From JAFGRR01 sp964563855 (GTDB lineage: Bacteria; Planctomycetota; Phycisphaerae; UBA1845; Fen-1342), in assembly GCA_964563855.1 (NCBI GenBank), contig CAZLYU010000013.1, positions 1-64,000 on the forward strand: a stretch of DNA of 64,000 bases. Reading direction: 5' to 3'. Of this stretch, positions 33,549 through 44,493 are shown piece after piece. The notes under the pieces were generated by a model, which did not search any database, had not been told where the DNA came from, and saw only the letters and a list, made by a program, of their open reading frames with translations. The translations under genes and the position numbers were made by a program. Every line of letters begins with the position of its first letter. The first letter of the stretch is position 1.

Positions 33549-35444
33549 ATGCCTTCAATGACGGTTCACGTTTACGACCTGACCCACACGCTCAGCGTCG
33601 ACCTGCGCGAGCCGGCCGAGGCGGCACGGGCGTGGGACGCGTGTCACGCGGTCGCGACGCTGCAGGGAGTTGTGAACCGCACGCGGCCGCGGCTCTATGT
33701 GCGTTTCGTCGAGTGCGACGGTCGCAACGTCGACGACTTTTGGCTCGAACACCTCACGGCGTCTGAGCGGTGGCTTGCGGGCGCGGCGGTTGAACGCGTC
33801 GATACGCTCGAGCGTTTGGTGGGTGCGTTTCGCGGCGACATCGACGGCGTCGTGCTGTACGACGCGACGCTCGCGCCAACCAGCAACCTCGCGTCGAGCT
33901 TTGCGGGGGTGGAAGACCTGATCGCCGTGCGTCGTGACGAGACGCACGACAGCGTGTACGAGCGGCTGGTGCTGCGCCCCGATGGGCCGGGCTTGCCGGT
34001 AAAACGCGACCTGACCGACCCCGCGCTGCGCGAGCAGTTCTTGGCGGCGGCGCGGCGGGCGGAGTCGCGCGACGAAGCGGCGCCGGTCTCATTGAAGGCC
34101 GGCGTTGTTGATTGGGGGCGTGAGCAGCTCATCGACAGCGGCCGCTGCGCGAGCGACGCGCTCGGCTATTACATCGACGCCTACTGGATCAACCATGCCC
34201 ACCACAGCGTGCCCAATCACCACACGCTGACCAACCACGATTACTTCGTGTCACGCCGCGCGTTTTTCTGCGATCTCAATTGTTGGGCGGATGAGCAACC
34301 GATCGACGAGCCCGACCAGCCGCTGGGCGCCGACGCGGGGGCGCTGCGCCGCGTGCTTCACAGCCTCTATCGTCGCGACCCCGATCGCTTTACACACGTC
34401 GGCGGCTTCACGCCCTGGGCGTTCAAATACACAGATTTGCCGCACTGTGGCGGGAAGCGGCACGGTGTGGAGACCGAGTGGGAGTTGATCCGGCTGGCGA
34501 GCGCGTACAACGCGTTCATCGACGCGGACGCAATCGGCTATGGCGCGATGGCGAACGCGTCCTTCTTCCAACACTTCCCGCTTGAGGCGCGCTATCGACA
34601 GTCAGCCACGCCGAAACACGAAACGTTGAGCAGTGATCGCGGGTCATCCGATTCGGATCACGACTATGTGATGTATTACGTCGGCGACTATGACTCCGCT
34701 GCGTGGCTTTATCAGCGTATGCCGGAGTTGTGGAACGATGCGGCGCGGGGCGACGTTCCGCTCAGCTGGGCGATCAGCCCGATTCTCGCGGTGCGGGCCC
34801 CGCATGTGCTCGCGCATCTCTACGCGACGCAGACCGACAACGACGCATTCATCGCCGGCGACAATGGCGCCGGCTATCTAAACCCGTCGATGCTCTCCGA
34901 GCCACGGCCTATATCCGGGCTGCCGGATGGATTGTCGGCGTGGGAGCGGCACTGCACGCCGTACTACGAGCGGTGGGACAAGCGGATCAGCGGGTTCGTG
35001 ATCAACGGACGTGCGGCGCCGCCGAACGAAGCGGTGCTGGCGGCGTATGCGCGTTTCAGCCCGGACGGCATCGTGTTGCAGACCATGCCCGGCGATCCTC
35101 CGGCGAAAGTCGGGGAGCAGGCGTCACAGCGCTATCGCTTGCAACAGATGTGTCTGATCGATGGCCCGAGCGGCGGCACACCGGTGTTGCGGGCGGGGCC
35201 CGACATCAACCACGACGATCCGGCTGAGGCCGCCGATGCGCTCAGCGCGCAGGTTGCGGAGCGCCGGGCGAACGGCTTGCGTTTTCACTGGGTGCGGAGT
35301 GTGTTGAAGTCGCCGAGCTGGTATGCGGATGTGACGCGGCGCGTGACGGCGGCGGATACGCGCGTGCGCGTGCTGACCGCGCCGACCTTCTTTGGGTTGC
35401 TGCGGGCGCGGCTCGTGAGCGGTGCGTCGCCGCGCGCGGACTGA
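33549..35444 (+). CDS. GxGYxYP-family protein (putative glycoside hydrolase)
   Basis: A 631-aa protein without an obvious signal peptide. The segment AGDNGAGYLNPSML near residue 437-450 is the family signature (GxGYxYP, here GAGYLNP with Asn in place of the second aromatic). The N-terminal third has a Rossmann-like pattern starting TVHVYDLTHTLSV and VATLQGVVNRTRPRLYVRF. Members are mostly annotated as glycoside-hydrolase-like, but activity is unproven. ATG 33549 is chosen; ATG 33558 is an alternative. 95 bases downstream of arginase on the same strand, with no evident functional link. Confidence 0.7.
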   Translation: MPSMTVHVYDLTHTLSVDLREPAEAARAWDACHAVATLQGVVNRTRPRLYVRFVECDGRNVDDFWLEHLTASERWLAGAAVERVDTLERLVGAFRGDIDGVVLYDATLAPTSNLASSFAGVEDLIAVRRDETHDSVYERLVLRPDGPGLPVKRDLTDPALREQFLAAARRAESRDEAAPVSLKAGVVDWGREQLIDSGRCASDALGYYIDAYWINHAHHSVPNHHTLTNHDYFVSRRAFFCDLNCWADEQPIDEPDQPLGADAGALRRVLHSLYRRDPDRFTHVGGFTPWAFKYTDLPHCGGKRHGVETEWELIRLASAYNAFIDADAIGYGAMANASFFQHFPLEARYRQSATPKHETLSSDRGSSDSDHDYVMYYVGDYDSAAWLYQRMPELWNDAARGDVPLSWAISPILAVRAPHVLAHLYATQTDNDAFIAGDNGAGYLNPSMLSEPRPISGLPDGLSAWERHCTPYYERWDKRISGFVINGRAAPPNEAVLAAYARFSPDGIVLQTMPGDPPAKVGEQASQRYRLQQMCLIDGPSGGTPVLRAGPDINHDDPAEAADALSAQVAERRANGLRFHWVRSVLKSPSWYADVTRRVTAADTRVRVLTAPTFFGLLRARLVSGASPRAD

Positions 35445-35489
35445 TATCGGCCACGCCGCGCTTTCATCGTCGGCTGGTAGGGCGCCGCC

Positions 35490-36557
35490 ATGTTGCTCTT
35501 ACTGACCTTTGCTGCGATCGCTTTGGGCGTTTCGTTTCTCTGCTCGATGCTGGAGGCGACGCTGCTGAGCGTCTCGGCCAGCCACCTCGCGATGCGCGTG
35601 GAGCAGGGTTCGAGCGCCGCTCGCTATCTGCAAAAGATGAAGTCGGAGGTCGATCGGCCGCTGTCGGCGATTCTGACGCTCAACACCGTCGCGCATACGG
35701 TCGGGGCGGTGGGCGTGGGCGCGCAGGCGACCGCGTTGTTCGGAAGCGCGTCGGTTGGCGTCACCAGTGCGGTGATGACGGTGCTGATCCTGGTGCTGAG
35801 TGAGATCATCCCCAAGACGCTGGGAGCGGTTCACGCCAAATCGTTGACGGGATTCACCGCGGTCAACATTCGACTGATGATGTTCATCACGTTTCCCATC
35901 GTCGTGCTCCTGCAATCGATCAGTCGCCTGTTAGCGGCGCCCGGCAAGACGGAAACGCTGACCCGGAGCGAGTTCGTGGCGGCGACGCTGCTGGGTCGTC
36001 AGACGGGGTCGCTCGACGCGCGCGAGTATCAAACGGTCCGCAATCTGGTGATGCTCAGTGAGATCAAGCTGGCTGAAATTCTGACCCCGCGGACGGTGCT
36101 CATGGCGTTGCCCGAGGCTCAGACGCTTGGAGAGGTTATGGCCGACGCGCGTCCACTGCGTTACGCGCGGATGCCAGTGTATGGAGCATCGTTGGACGAC
36201 GTGACCGGGTACGTGACGCGGTTCGAGCTGACGGAAGCCTACCGTGCGGGAGAGCTCGACGCGCCGCTCTCCCAGTTTAAGCGGCCGATCCAGTCGGTTC
36301 CCGAGCAGGGGTCGGTGTCGAGCGCGTTGGATTTAATGCTGCAACATCGAGAGCACATCCTCTTGGTCGTTGACGAGTACGGCGGGCTGGAAGGGATCGT
36401 CACGCTGGAGGATGCGATCGAGACGCTGCTGGGGATCGAGATCGTGGACGAGACTGACGCGACCACAGACCTTCAGGCGCTGGCCCGGCGACGGGCGCGT
36501 CGCATCCGGCGGCGACAGGAGAAGGCGGAATCGCCGGAGGGCGATCGAAACGGTTGA
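35490..36557 (+). CDS. CNNM/DUF21 transmembrane protein with CBS pair
   Basis: A 355-aa membrane protein. The DUF21/CNNM core spans about residues 1-175 with several helices and the block SEIIPKTLGAVHAKSLTGF. A CBS pair follows (ILTPRTVLMALPEAQTLGEV; MLQHREHILLVVDEYGGLEG then IVTLEDAIETLLGIEIVDE). The CorC/HlyC C-terminal domain usual in longer relatives is missing; instead the protein ends in a basic Arg-rich tail. Such proteins are linked to magnesium or cobalt efflux and magnesium homeostasis. The start is ATG 35490. A tRNA-Pro gene on the opposite strand follows. Confidence 0.87.
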   Translation: MLLLLTFAAIALGVSFLCSMLEATLLSVSASHLAMRVEQGSSAARYLQKMKSEVDRPLSAILTLNTVAHTVGAVGVGAQATALFGSASVGVTSAVMTVLILVLSEIIPKTLGAVHAKSLTGFTAVNIRLMMFITFPIVVLLQSISRLLAAPGKTETLTRSEFVAATLLGRQTGSLDAREYQTVRNLVMLSEIKLAEILTPRTVLMALPEAQTLGEVMADARPLRYARMPVYGASLDDVTGYVTRFELTEAYRAGELDAPLSQFKRPIQSVPEQGSVSSALDLMLQHREHILLVVDEYGGLEGIVTLEDAIETLLGIEIVDETDATTDLQALARRRARRIRRRQEKAESPEGDRNG

Positions 36558-36608
36558 CTGCGGACGGCGGGGCTGTGGCGCAGCTGTTGGGCGCCGGTGT
36601 TACATGAA

Positions 36609-36683
36609 TCGGGGTGACTGGATTCGAACCAGCGACCTCGTGGACCCATACCACGCACTCTAGCCAGGCTGAGCTACACCCCG
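36609..36683 (-). tRNA. tRNA-Pro (UGG) with A33 in the anticodon loop
   Basis: Minus strand: acceptor CGGGGTG pairs perfectly with CACCCCG, discriminator A, D-stem GCTC/GAGT, anticodon stem CGTGG/CCACG, T-arm GCTGG-TTCGAAT-CCAGT. The anticodon loop is TATGGGT, which places TGG at 34-36 and so reads proline CCA and related codons. Position 33, almost universally U, is A, and position 38 is U where A is usual. Apart from that the fold is normal at 75 nt. CCA is not encoded. Confidence 0.9.
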
Positions 36684-36742
36684 GACTGTCTTCCGGTCTC
36701 CATTCTAACCGCACGCAGGCGGAATTTGTCGCCCGGGGCGCG

Positions 36743-38296
<1,554 letters not shown>

Positions 38297-38326
38297 CTTC
38301 GTTTCCTTCTCGTGAAAAAGGGGCCT

Positions 38327-40012
38327 TTACTGCTTCGTCGCGCTGTCTTGCGTTTGGCCGGACGCGTCGGGGGTGGCGGAAGTGTCCGCGGCGGGCTCGT
38401 CGACACGTTCCGTCGGCGGCGGCGTGGGTTCCTGGTCCACCGCCGCGTCATCGGGCGCCGGCGTCGACTCGGCCGCCATTTCCTGGGCCACCGCTACTTC
38501 CGTCGTGCTCACCGGTTCGTCAGGTGCGGCGTTCGGATCCACCGCCGCGGCTTCGGGCGCCGGTGTCGCCGGCGGGGCGTCTTCGTCGAGATCGGTCGGC
38601 GGCGGGGTGTCGTCTGGTGCGCCCAGTTCGGTCTCGACGCTGGCGGCGACGGGGATCTCGCCGGCCGTATCGGCGTCAGCCGGGGCCGGCGCTTCTTCAG
38701 CCGCTGCGCCGGCGTCGGGCTCGCCGCTCGCCGCGGTCGTCTCGGTCTCTTGGTCCTGCTCCTGGTGTTCGGGCAGTGACTCTTCGGCGACGAAGGCCGA
38801 CGGGGTTTCTTCGATCGGCTCTTGCGCGGCTTGCTCGGCCTTGAGTTTCGCCGCGGCTTCCTTCGCTTCTTCCTGGCGAATGGCTTCTTCGGCGCACTCG
38901 TAGACGATTTTGTCGGCCAGCTCGGCGTCGAGCTCGAGTTCGGCCACGAGCGGCTCCGGGCCGACCTCGTCGACATGCGCGACCGAAATGCACCCGATCG
39001 CGATCAGCTTATCGACGACCACGTCATCCCCGTTGGTGACGATCTTCACGGTGGCTTCGAGCACCTCGAGATTCTTGTTGTAGTCGGCGGGGGTCATGAT
39101 ATCGATGTCCCACTTGGTGAGACGGGCGGCGAGGCGCACATTCTGTCCACGTTTGCCGATCGCCAGCGACAACTGGTCTTCGGCCACCACGACCGTCGCC
39201 TTGCCGAGCTCGAAGCACAGCGCAATCTCCTGCACTTCGGCTGGCTTGAGCGCGTTCTGGATGAGGATCTGGCTCGACTCGTTCCAGCGCACGATGTCAA
39301 TCTTTTCGCCGGACAGCTCGTCGACGATGTTCTTGATGCGGCTGCCGCGCACGCCGACGCAGGCGCCGACGGCGTCGACCTTTGAGTCGATGCTGGTGAC
39401 GGCGACCTTGCTGCGATAGCCGGCTTCGCGGGCGAGCGCGCGAATCTCGATGATGCGCTCCGACACTTCAGGCACTTCGAGTTCGAAGAGGCGGTGGATG
39501 AAGTCGGGGTGCGATCGACTGAGGATGATCTTCACCTGATTGCCCTGCTCGCGCACCTCGAGAATGAGCACGCGGATGCGGGCTCCGACGGGGTGGGCCT
39601 CGCCGGGGATCTGCTCGCTGCGGGGAAGAAAGCCTTCGACGCGACCGATGTTCACGATCAGGTTGCCGCGCTCGATGCGGGTAACCGCGCCGGTGACGAT
39701 CGTGCCCTGCCGTTCGCTGAACTCTTCGAGCACGCTGACGCGTTCGCGCTCGCGCGTTTTCTGAATGATGACCTGCTTGGCGGTCTGGGCCGCGATGCGG
39801 CCGAGCGTGCCCATGTCGACCGGGTCGGCGTTGATGGTCGCCGAGATGCCGCCGTTGATGCGGTCGAGCTTGACGACCACGTCTTCCGTTTCGCCGTAGG
39901 TCTTCCGCATGGCGCTGGCGATGGCGTTTTCGAGATCGACGACGAACTCTTCGCGATCGATGTTTTTATCTCGACAGATGCTGTCGACGATGCGGAGCAG
40001 ATCCTGATTCAT
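38327..40012 (-). CDS. nusA: Transcription termination/antitermination protein NusA with long acidic tail
   Basis: A 561-aa protein. The N-terminal RNA-polymerase-binding domain covers residues ~1-100, S1 ~103-170 (GTIVTGAVTRIERGNLIVNI), KH1 around 218-245 (CVGVRGSRIKNIVDELSGE) and KH2 around 284-305 (AIGKRGQNVRLAARLTKWDI). A helix-hairpin region follows (~335-385). Residues ~390-561 are an Ala/Glu/Pro/Asp-rich low-complexity tail not found in most NusA. The usual rimP gene upstream and infB gene downstream are absent here, so the classical operon is split. Confidence 0.93.
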   Translation of the reverse strand: MNQDLLRIVDSICRDKNIDREEFVVDLENAIASAMRKTYGETEDVVVKLDRINGGISATINADPVDMGTLGRIAAQTAKQVIIQKTRERERVSVLEEFSERQGTIVTGAVTRIERGNLIVNIGRVEGFLPRSEQIPGEAHPVGARIRVLILEVREQGNQVKIILSRSHPDFIHRLFELEVPEVSERIIEIRALAREAGYRSKVAVTSIDSKVDAVGACVGVRGSRIKNIVDELSGEKIDIVRWNESSQILIQNALKPAEVQEIALCFELGKATVVVAEDQLSLAIGKRGQNVRLAARLTKWDIDIMTPADYNKNLEVLEATVKIVTNGDDVVVDKLIAIGCISVAHVDEVGPEPLVAELELDAELADKIVYECAEEAIRQEEAKEAAAKLKAEQAAQEPIEETPSAFVAEESLPEHQEQDQETETTAASGEPDAGAAAEEAPAPADADTAGEIPVAASVETELGAPDDTPPPTDLDEDAPPATPAPEAAAVDPNAAPDEPVSTTEVAVAQEMAAESTPAPDDAAVDQEPTPPPTERVDEPAADTSATPDASGQTQDSATKQ

Positions 40013-40218
40013 GGTGGCATCTCACTTTGGCAGCGCTGCGGCGCGCCGCTCACCCTATTCAGATGTCTGCGCGCCGCGCTGCGTGTCAGAGGCGGTCCGC
40101 GCACCAACAAAAAGGGGCCGCCGCGGCGACCCCAGAGACGATTGCCGGCCGATGGCCGACGGGTCAGCTTGCCACGCCGCGCGACGTTTACGAGGTCGCC
40201 GCGGCGTGCGATGCGAAG

Positions 40219-41394
40219 TTAGACGGACCGGATTGCGGCCCCCACTTCGCCAGGCTCAAAGAAGTGTACCCGCTCCATGTCGACTTGCATATCCACCGGG
40301 GCGTCTTCAGCCACCTGCGCCCGGGCGCTGACGCGGCAAATCAGCCGCTCGCTGGTGCTCGCTGAGACGTAAACGTCCATCCGATCACCCAGCGGCTCGA
40401 CCACGTTGGTATGGAAACGCAAGACGTTGTTTGAGCCGTTACCGACGGCGGCGATCTCGAACATCTCCGGTCGCACGCCCATGACCAGCGACTGGCCGAC
40501 CCATGGGGCCAACTCCGCATGCCGCTCCGGCGGAACGACCAACGACCCGCCGCCGCCCTCAAACACGACGCCGCTGTCGCTTTTGACGAGGCGCCCCTCG
40601 AGGAAGTTCATCGGCGGCGTCCCCACGAAACTGGCGACGAAGCGATTCACCGGCTGGCCATAGACCTCAAACGGCGACGCGCACTGGTGGATAATCCCGT
40701 CTTTCATCACCACGACGCGGTCACCGAGCGTCATGGCTTCCTCTTGATCGTGCGTCACATAGATCGTGGTGGTGTTCACACGCCGGTGGATCTTCTTGAT
40801 CTCCGCGCGCATCTCGACGCGGAGCTTGGCGTCGAGGTTCGACAGCGGTTCGTCGAACAGATAGGCCTTCGGTTGGCGGACAATCGCGCGACCCACCGCC
40901 ACGCGTTGCCGCTGGCCGCCGGACAATGCCTTGGGGCGTCGTTGCAGAAGATTGGAGATGCCCAGCACCGCGGCGGCGTCCTGCACGCGTTCGTGGATTT
41001 CTTTCCGTTCGGCCCGCGCCTTGCGATATCCCGATGGGTTCAACAGCGCCCACAGCGGAAAGTCCCAGAACCCGAACTTGCGGCGCAAGAGCAGCCCGAA
41101 CGCCATGTTCTTGTAGACCGTCATGTGCGGGTAGAGGGCGTAATTCTGAAAGACCATGGCGATGTCGCGGTCTTTCGGCGCCACGCTGTTGACGACCCGC
41201 TCGCCAATGCGAATCTCACCGCCGGAGATGTCTTCGAGGCCGGCGACCATGCGGAGGGTCGTTGATTTTCCGCAGCCGGACGGGCCGACCAAGACGACGA
41301 ACTCGCGGTCGTTGATGGTGAGGCTCACATTGTCGACGGCTTTGACGTCACCGGGATAGATCTTGGTGACATCGGTGAGAACGACTTCCGCCAT
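40219..41394 (-). CDS. ABC transporter ATP-binding protein, UgpC/MalK type
   Basis: A 391-aa ATPase for carbohydrate or glycerol-phosphate importers. Walker A GPSGCGKST at 37-45, signature ALSGGQRQRVAVGRAIVRQP, Walker B AYLFDEPLSNLDAKLR, switch TIYVTHDQEEAMTLGDRVVV, then C-terminal TOBE regulatory domain to the end. A ~25-residue insert with KFGFWDFPLWALLNPSGY lies between the Q-loop region (MVFQNYALYPHM) and the signature, absent in MalK. No permease or binding-protein genes are adjacent, so it probably serves several importers as an orphan MsmK-like ATPase. Confidence 0.9.
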   Translation of the reverse strand: MAEVVLTDVTKIYPGDVKAVDNVSLTINDREFVVLVGPSGCGKSTTLRMVAGLEDISGGEIRIGERVVNSVAPKDRDIAMVFQNYALYPHMTVYKNMAFGLLLRRKFGFWDFPLWALLNPSGYRKARAERKEIHERVQDAAAVLGISNLLQRRPKALSGGQRQRVAVGRAIVRQPKAYLFDEPLSNLDAKLRVEMRAEIKKIHRRVNTTTIYVTHDQEEAMTLGDRVVVMKDGIIHQCASPFEVYGQPVNRFVASFVGTPPMNFLEGRLVKSDSGVVFEGGGGSLVVPPERHAELAPWVGQSLVMGVRPEMFEIAAVGNGSNNVLRFHTNVVEPLGDRMDVYVSASTSERLICRVSARAQVAEDAPVDMQVDMERVHFFEPGEVGAAIRSV

Positions 41395-41501
41395 GGGCTA
41401 CCTCGCGCGGCTGCACATCTGCGCTGAATTGAGAGATGCGAGTATAAAAATGCGGGCTGCGGCGGGTCAATCCGCGCTGCGCCCAGGCCGGGCTCTCGAC
41501 G

Positions 41502-42326
41502 CTACTCGCTGGCGTCGGAGGATTCGGCAGCGGCGTCGGGTTCTTCCGAGACGGCGTCGGCTGGGTCTTCCGCGGCAGGCGTCGCCGCCATTTGCTCGCG
41601 GGCCAGTTCGGTGGCGCGATTGACCGCAGCGGCGGGAAGCAGGACGAATACGTCCTGCGATTTGAGCTGACTGCCCATGGCGCGGATGGTGTCGGGATCC
41701 GGGATCTGGAACGCCAACAGCGCGACCGCGTCGCCGTCGGCATTGAACACCGGCAGGCCAGGTTCAGCGATCATCTGCAATTGAAAGGCGCCGTAGAGCT
41801 CGCGCGGCTGGCTGTAGAGCGCGTTGATGCGCGTCTCGCCGTTCAGCAGCGTGCGGCCGAAGAAGCGGTCGGTGCGGCGGAGGGTGAAGACGCGTTCGCC
41901 GACTTCGACTTTCGCCCCGCCTTTGAACGCGATGTGCGTGAGCGGGCTTTCGGCCGATTGGGTGAGCCGCAGCCAAGCGAGATCACGCGCGCTGTCGCGC
42001 GCGACCAGTTCCGCGGCGAGTTCTTCGCCTTCCTCGCCGACGATCACGCGGACGTCGGCGGGTGTGATCGACTGTTCGGTGACCGGGTTGTAGCCCATGC
42101 GTGTGTTCGCGGTGACCACCAGGCCGTTCGGGTCGATCACGGTTCCGCTGACTTCGACTTCCTGCTGTCGCTCGCCGGTGGGCGACGTGGGGACGTATTT
42201 GATTGTCACAATCGCGGCGCCATGTGCTTCGCGAATCTTCTGGTACGCTTCTCCCACCGCATCAGCCGTTGCGCTTGACACAATGGCCACACCGAGGCCG
42301 AACAACATTCCCAGACGCATGTTCAC
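41502..42326 (-). CDS. Secreted HtrA-like pseudo-protease
   Basis: A 274-aa exported protein with a signal peptide (MRLGMLFGLGVAIVSSATAD). The chymotrypsin-like fold is recognisable by VSGTVIDPNGLVVTANTRMG and SARDLAWLRL aligned with the paralogue next door. The His loop that reads TNYHVV in the neighbour is TANTRM here, and the Ser loop PGNSGGPL is PGLPVFN; only the Asp (residue 115) remains. It should therefore be proteolytically inactive. No PDZ domain is present; the C-terminus is an acidic Ala/Glu tail. GTG 42326 follows GGAG by seven bases. It lies 85 bases after the active HtrA on the same strand. Confidence 0.78.
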   Translation of the reverse strand: MNMRLGMLFGLGVAIVSSATADAVGEAYQKIREAHGAAIVTIKYVPTSPTGERQQEVEVSGTVIDPNGLVVTANTRMGYNPVTEQSITPADVRVIVGEEGEELAAELVARDSARDLAWLRLTQSAESPLTHIAFKGGAKVEVGERVFTLRRTDRFFGRTLLNGETRINALYSQPRELYGAFQLQMIAEPGLPVFNADGDAVALLAFQIPDPDTIRAMGSQLKSQDVFVLLPAAAVNRATELAREQMAATPAAEDPADAVSEEPDAAAESSDASE

Positions 42327-42411
42327 GCGTGATCTCCGATGAATAGACAAGTGTTAAGGCGGCGACTCGCGACGCTCGTCCGCTCCTATGAATCAAAATG
42401 GCGCGACCGCT

Positions 42412-44493
42412 TCATTCCTCGTTGGCCGTGATTGGCGTCCAGCTCGGCTCAACGAACAGGAAGCTGGTCGCCGGACCGCGCAGCACGACGAACACGACCC
42501 GCTCCGGTTGTTCGGCGGCGATGGTCTTCATCGCTTCGCGGAAAGTAGGCAGGTCTTCGATGGTGTACTCGTTGATGCGCTGAATGACGTCGCGTGTGGC
42601 GACACCCGCCCGCGAGGCCCACCCGGCCTGATCCACCCCTTCAACCAGCACGCCTTGCACGTCGTCGCTCCAGCGGAGCGCATCGCGATCGAAGAAGGTG
42701 ATTTCGCGGACCGAAAGTTCGAAGTCATCGTTGCGAGCGCGCCGCGCCTCGTGGGGCTCGGTCCTGGAGCGCTCCAGTTGCAGCCCGACCTCGAGGGTCT
42801 CGCCGCCCCGCGTCACGGTCAGCGTGGCGTCGGCGCCGATGTCGAGCCGCTGGACGGCGCGTTCGAGCATCCCTGCGTCTTGTTCGCCGCGCGGCCGCAT
42901 GCGTCGGCCGTTGAGTTGCATGATCACGTCGCCGGCCTGGAGTTGGCTTTCGGCGGCGGTCGTTCCGGGATAGACGCGCGTGATGCGGAAACCGCCCGCC
43001 GAGTCTACGCCGAGCTGTTCCGCCAACTCGCGCAAGACGGGCTGCGTTGCGACGCCGATCCACGCGGTGGGCAGCTCGCGCGGCGGATCGCTGGGGTCGT
43101 CGGGTCTGGGCTTGACGAGCGTGACGTGGCTGCGGCCGATGCGGTCGAAGGCGAACAGCAGCGGATCGCGCTGGTCGGCCGCCGCCTCGGATTCGTAGAG
43201 TCGGATGAGGTCTTCGATCATGTTCACGTCCTGGTCGCCCACGCGCTGCACGATGTCGCCGCGGCGCAGCGCAGGCTCGGCCAACTCGGCCGGACCGCCG
43301 GAGCGCACGCCGGTGATCAGCACACCGTTGTCTGACGCCAGCCGCCGATTGCGGGCCATTTTTTCGGTGATGTCCATCGCCGTCAGCCCCCACAACCGGA
43401 ACACGTTCTGGTCGCCGACATCCTTCAGCAGGCGCGCGGTCGTGAGCGTCGTGGTTTGCTCGGCGTCGTCACGCAAATAGGCGACGCGGACGCGGGAACC
43501 CACTGGTCGCCGGGCGATGTCGTTGACCAACGGCGGCAGTTGCTCGACGAAGCGCACGGTGACTGGTTGGTCGTCGACCGCGACGATGACATCGCCCGCC
43601 TTTAGCCCCGCGCGTGCCGCCGGGCTGTCTTCGACGACCGCGTTGACGAGGACGCCGCGCTCATAACCGGTGTCGGCGATGGATCGCAGGCTGACGCCGA
43701 CGTAGCTGCGTTCGACTTCGCCGTGTGCGATGAGCTTCTCAGCAACTTCGCGGGCGAGGTTGGATGGAATCGCGAAGCCCTGGCCGCGACCGCCCAAAGC
43801 GTTGACCCCGACAATCTCGCCGAACAGGTTGACGAGGGGGCCGCCGGAGTTGCCGGGTTGAATCAGGGCGTCATGCTGAATCCAGCGGGTGAACATGCCG
43901 GTGCTCTGCCCGCTGATCTGCATCTCGCCGGTGGTTCCGTCGCTGTCGGCGAAGACGCGTTCGGCATTGGAGACGATGCCGAGCGTAACCGACCGCGACA
44001 GCGCGAGCGGGGATCCCATGGCGAGCACATAGTCGCCGACCTCGAGCTGCGACGAGTCGCCGTACTCGGCCACGGGCAGCGTCTCACCGGGGTCGAGTTG
44101 CGAAGTATCGATCTGCAAGACGGCGAGATCGGTCAGCGGGTCTTCGCCGACGAGACGCGCCGAGAACTCGCGTTTGTCGGCGAGCCGCACGGTGAACTCG
44201 ACGCCGTTGTCGACGACGTGGTAGTTGGTGATGATGTAGCCGTTGGGGTCGATGATGGCGCCGCTGCCGACGCCGCTCCCCTTGCGCTCCTGTCCGCCCC
44301 AATAGCTGACGGTGACGACTTCGATGTTCGCGAGGGCGGGATAAACGCGGTCGCGCGCGAGCGACACCATGCGGCGCACGTCTTCGCGTAACTGCATCGC
44401 GCGGACGAGGTCGGGCGCGGGCTGTGTTTCGGCCAAGAGCGGCGTCGGCGCCGCGGCGCACACCCCGAGTATCAATCCCCACAATTTGTTCAC
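42412..44493 (-). CDS. HtrA/DegP-like serine protease with multiple PDZ domains
   Basis: A 693-aa exported protease. The signal peptide ends near AAAPTPLLAET. The catalytic triad is complete: His92 in YIITNYHVVDNG, Asp122 in DPLTDLAVLQID and Ser216 in IQPGNSGGPLVNLFGEIVGV. After the protease domain come about four PDZ-like modules, at ~262-355, ~365-455, ~480-575 and ~610-675, seen as repeats of GVLV..V..DSPAARAGLKAGD type. DegP has two, so this is unusually long. It degrades or refolds misfolded envelope proteins. The smaller inactive paralogue is the next gene downstream. Confidence 0.9.
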   Translation of the reverse strand: MNKLWGLILGVCAAAPTPLLAETQPAPDLVRAMQLREDVRRMVSLARDRVYPALANIEVVTVSYWGGQERKGSGVGSGAIIDPNGYIITNYHVVDNGVEFTVRLADKREFSARLVGEDPLTDLAVLQIDTSQLDPGETLPVAEYGDSSQLEVGDYVLAMGSPLALSRSVTLGIVSNAERVFADSDGTTGEMQISGQSTGMFTRWIQHDALIQPGNSGGPLVNLFGEIVGVNALGGRGQGFAIPSNLAREVAEKLIAHGEVERSYVGVSLRSIADTGYERGVLVNAVVEDSPAARAGLKAGDVIVAVDDQPVTVRFVEQLPPLVNDIARRPVGSRVRVAYLRDDAEQTTTLTTARLLKDVGDQNVFRLWGLTAMDITEKMARNRRLASDNGVLITGVRSGGPAELAEPALRRGDIVQRVGDQDVNMIEDLIRLYESEAAADQRDPLLFAFDRIGRSHVTLVKPRPDDPSDPPRELPTAWIGVATQPVLRELAEQLGVDSAGGFRITRVYPGTTAAESQLQAGDVIMQLNGRRMRPRGEQDAGMLERAVQRLDIGADATLTVTRGGETLEVGLQLERSRTEPHEARRARNDDFELSVREITFFDRDALRWSDDVQGVLVEGVDQAGWASRAGVATRDVIQRINEYTIEDLPTFREAMKTIAAEQPERVVFVVLRGPATSFLFVEPSWTPITANEE

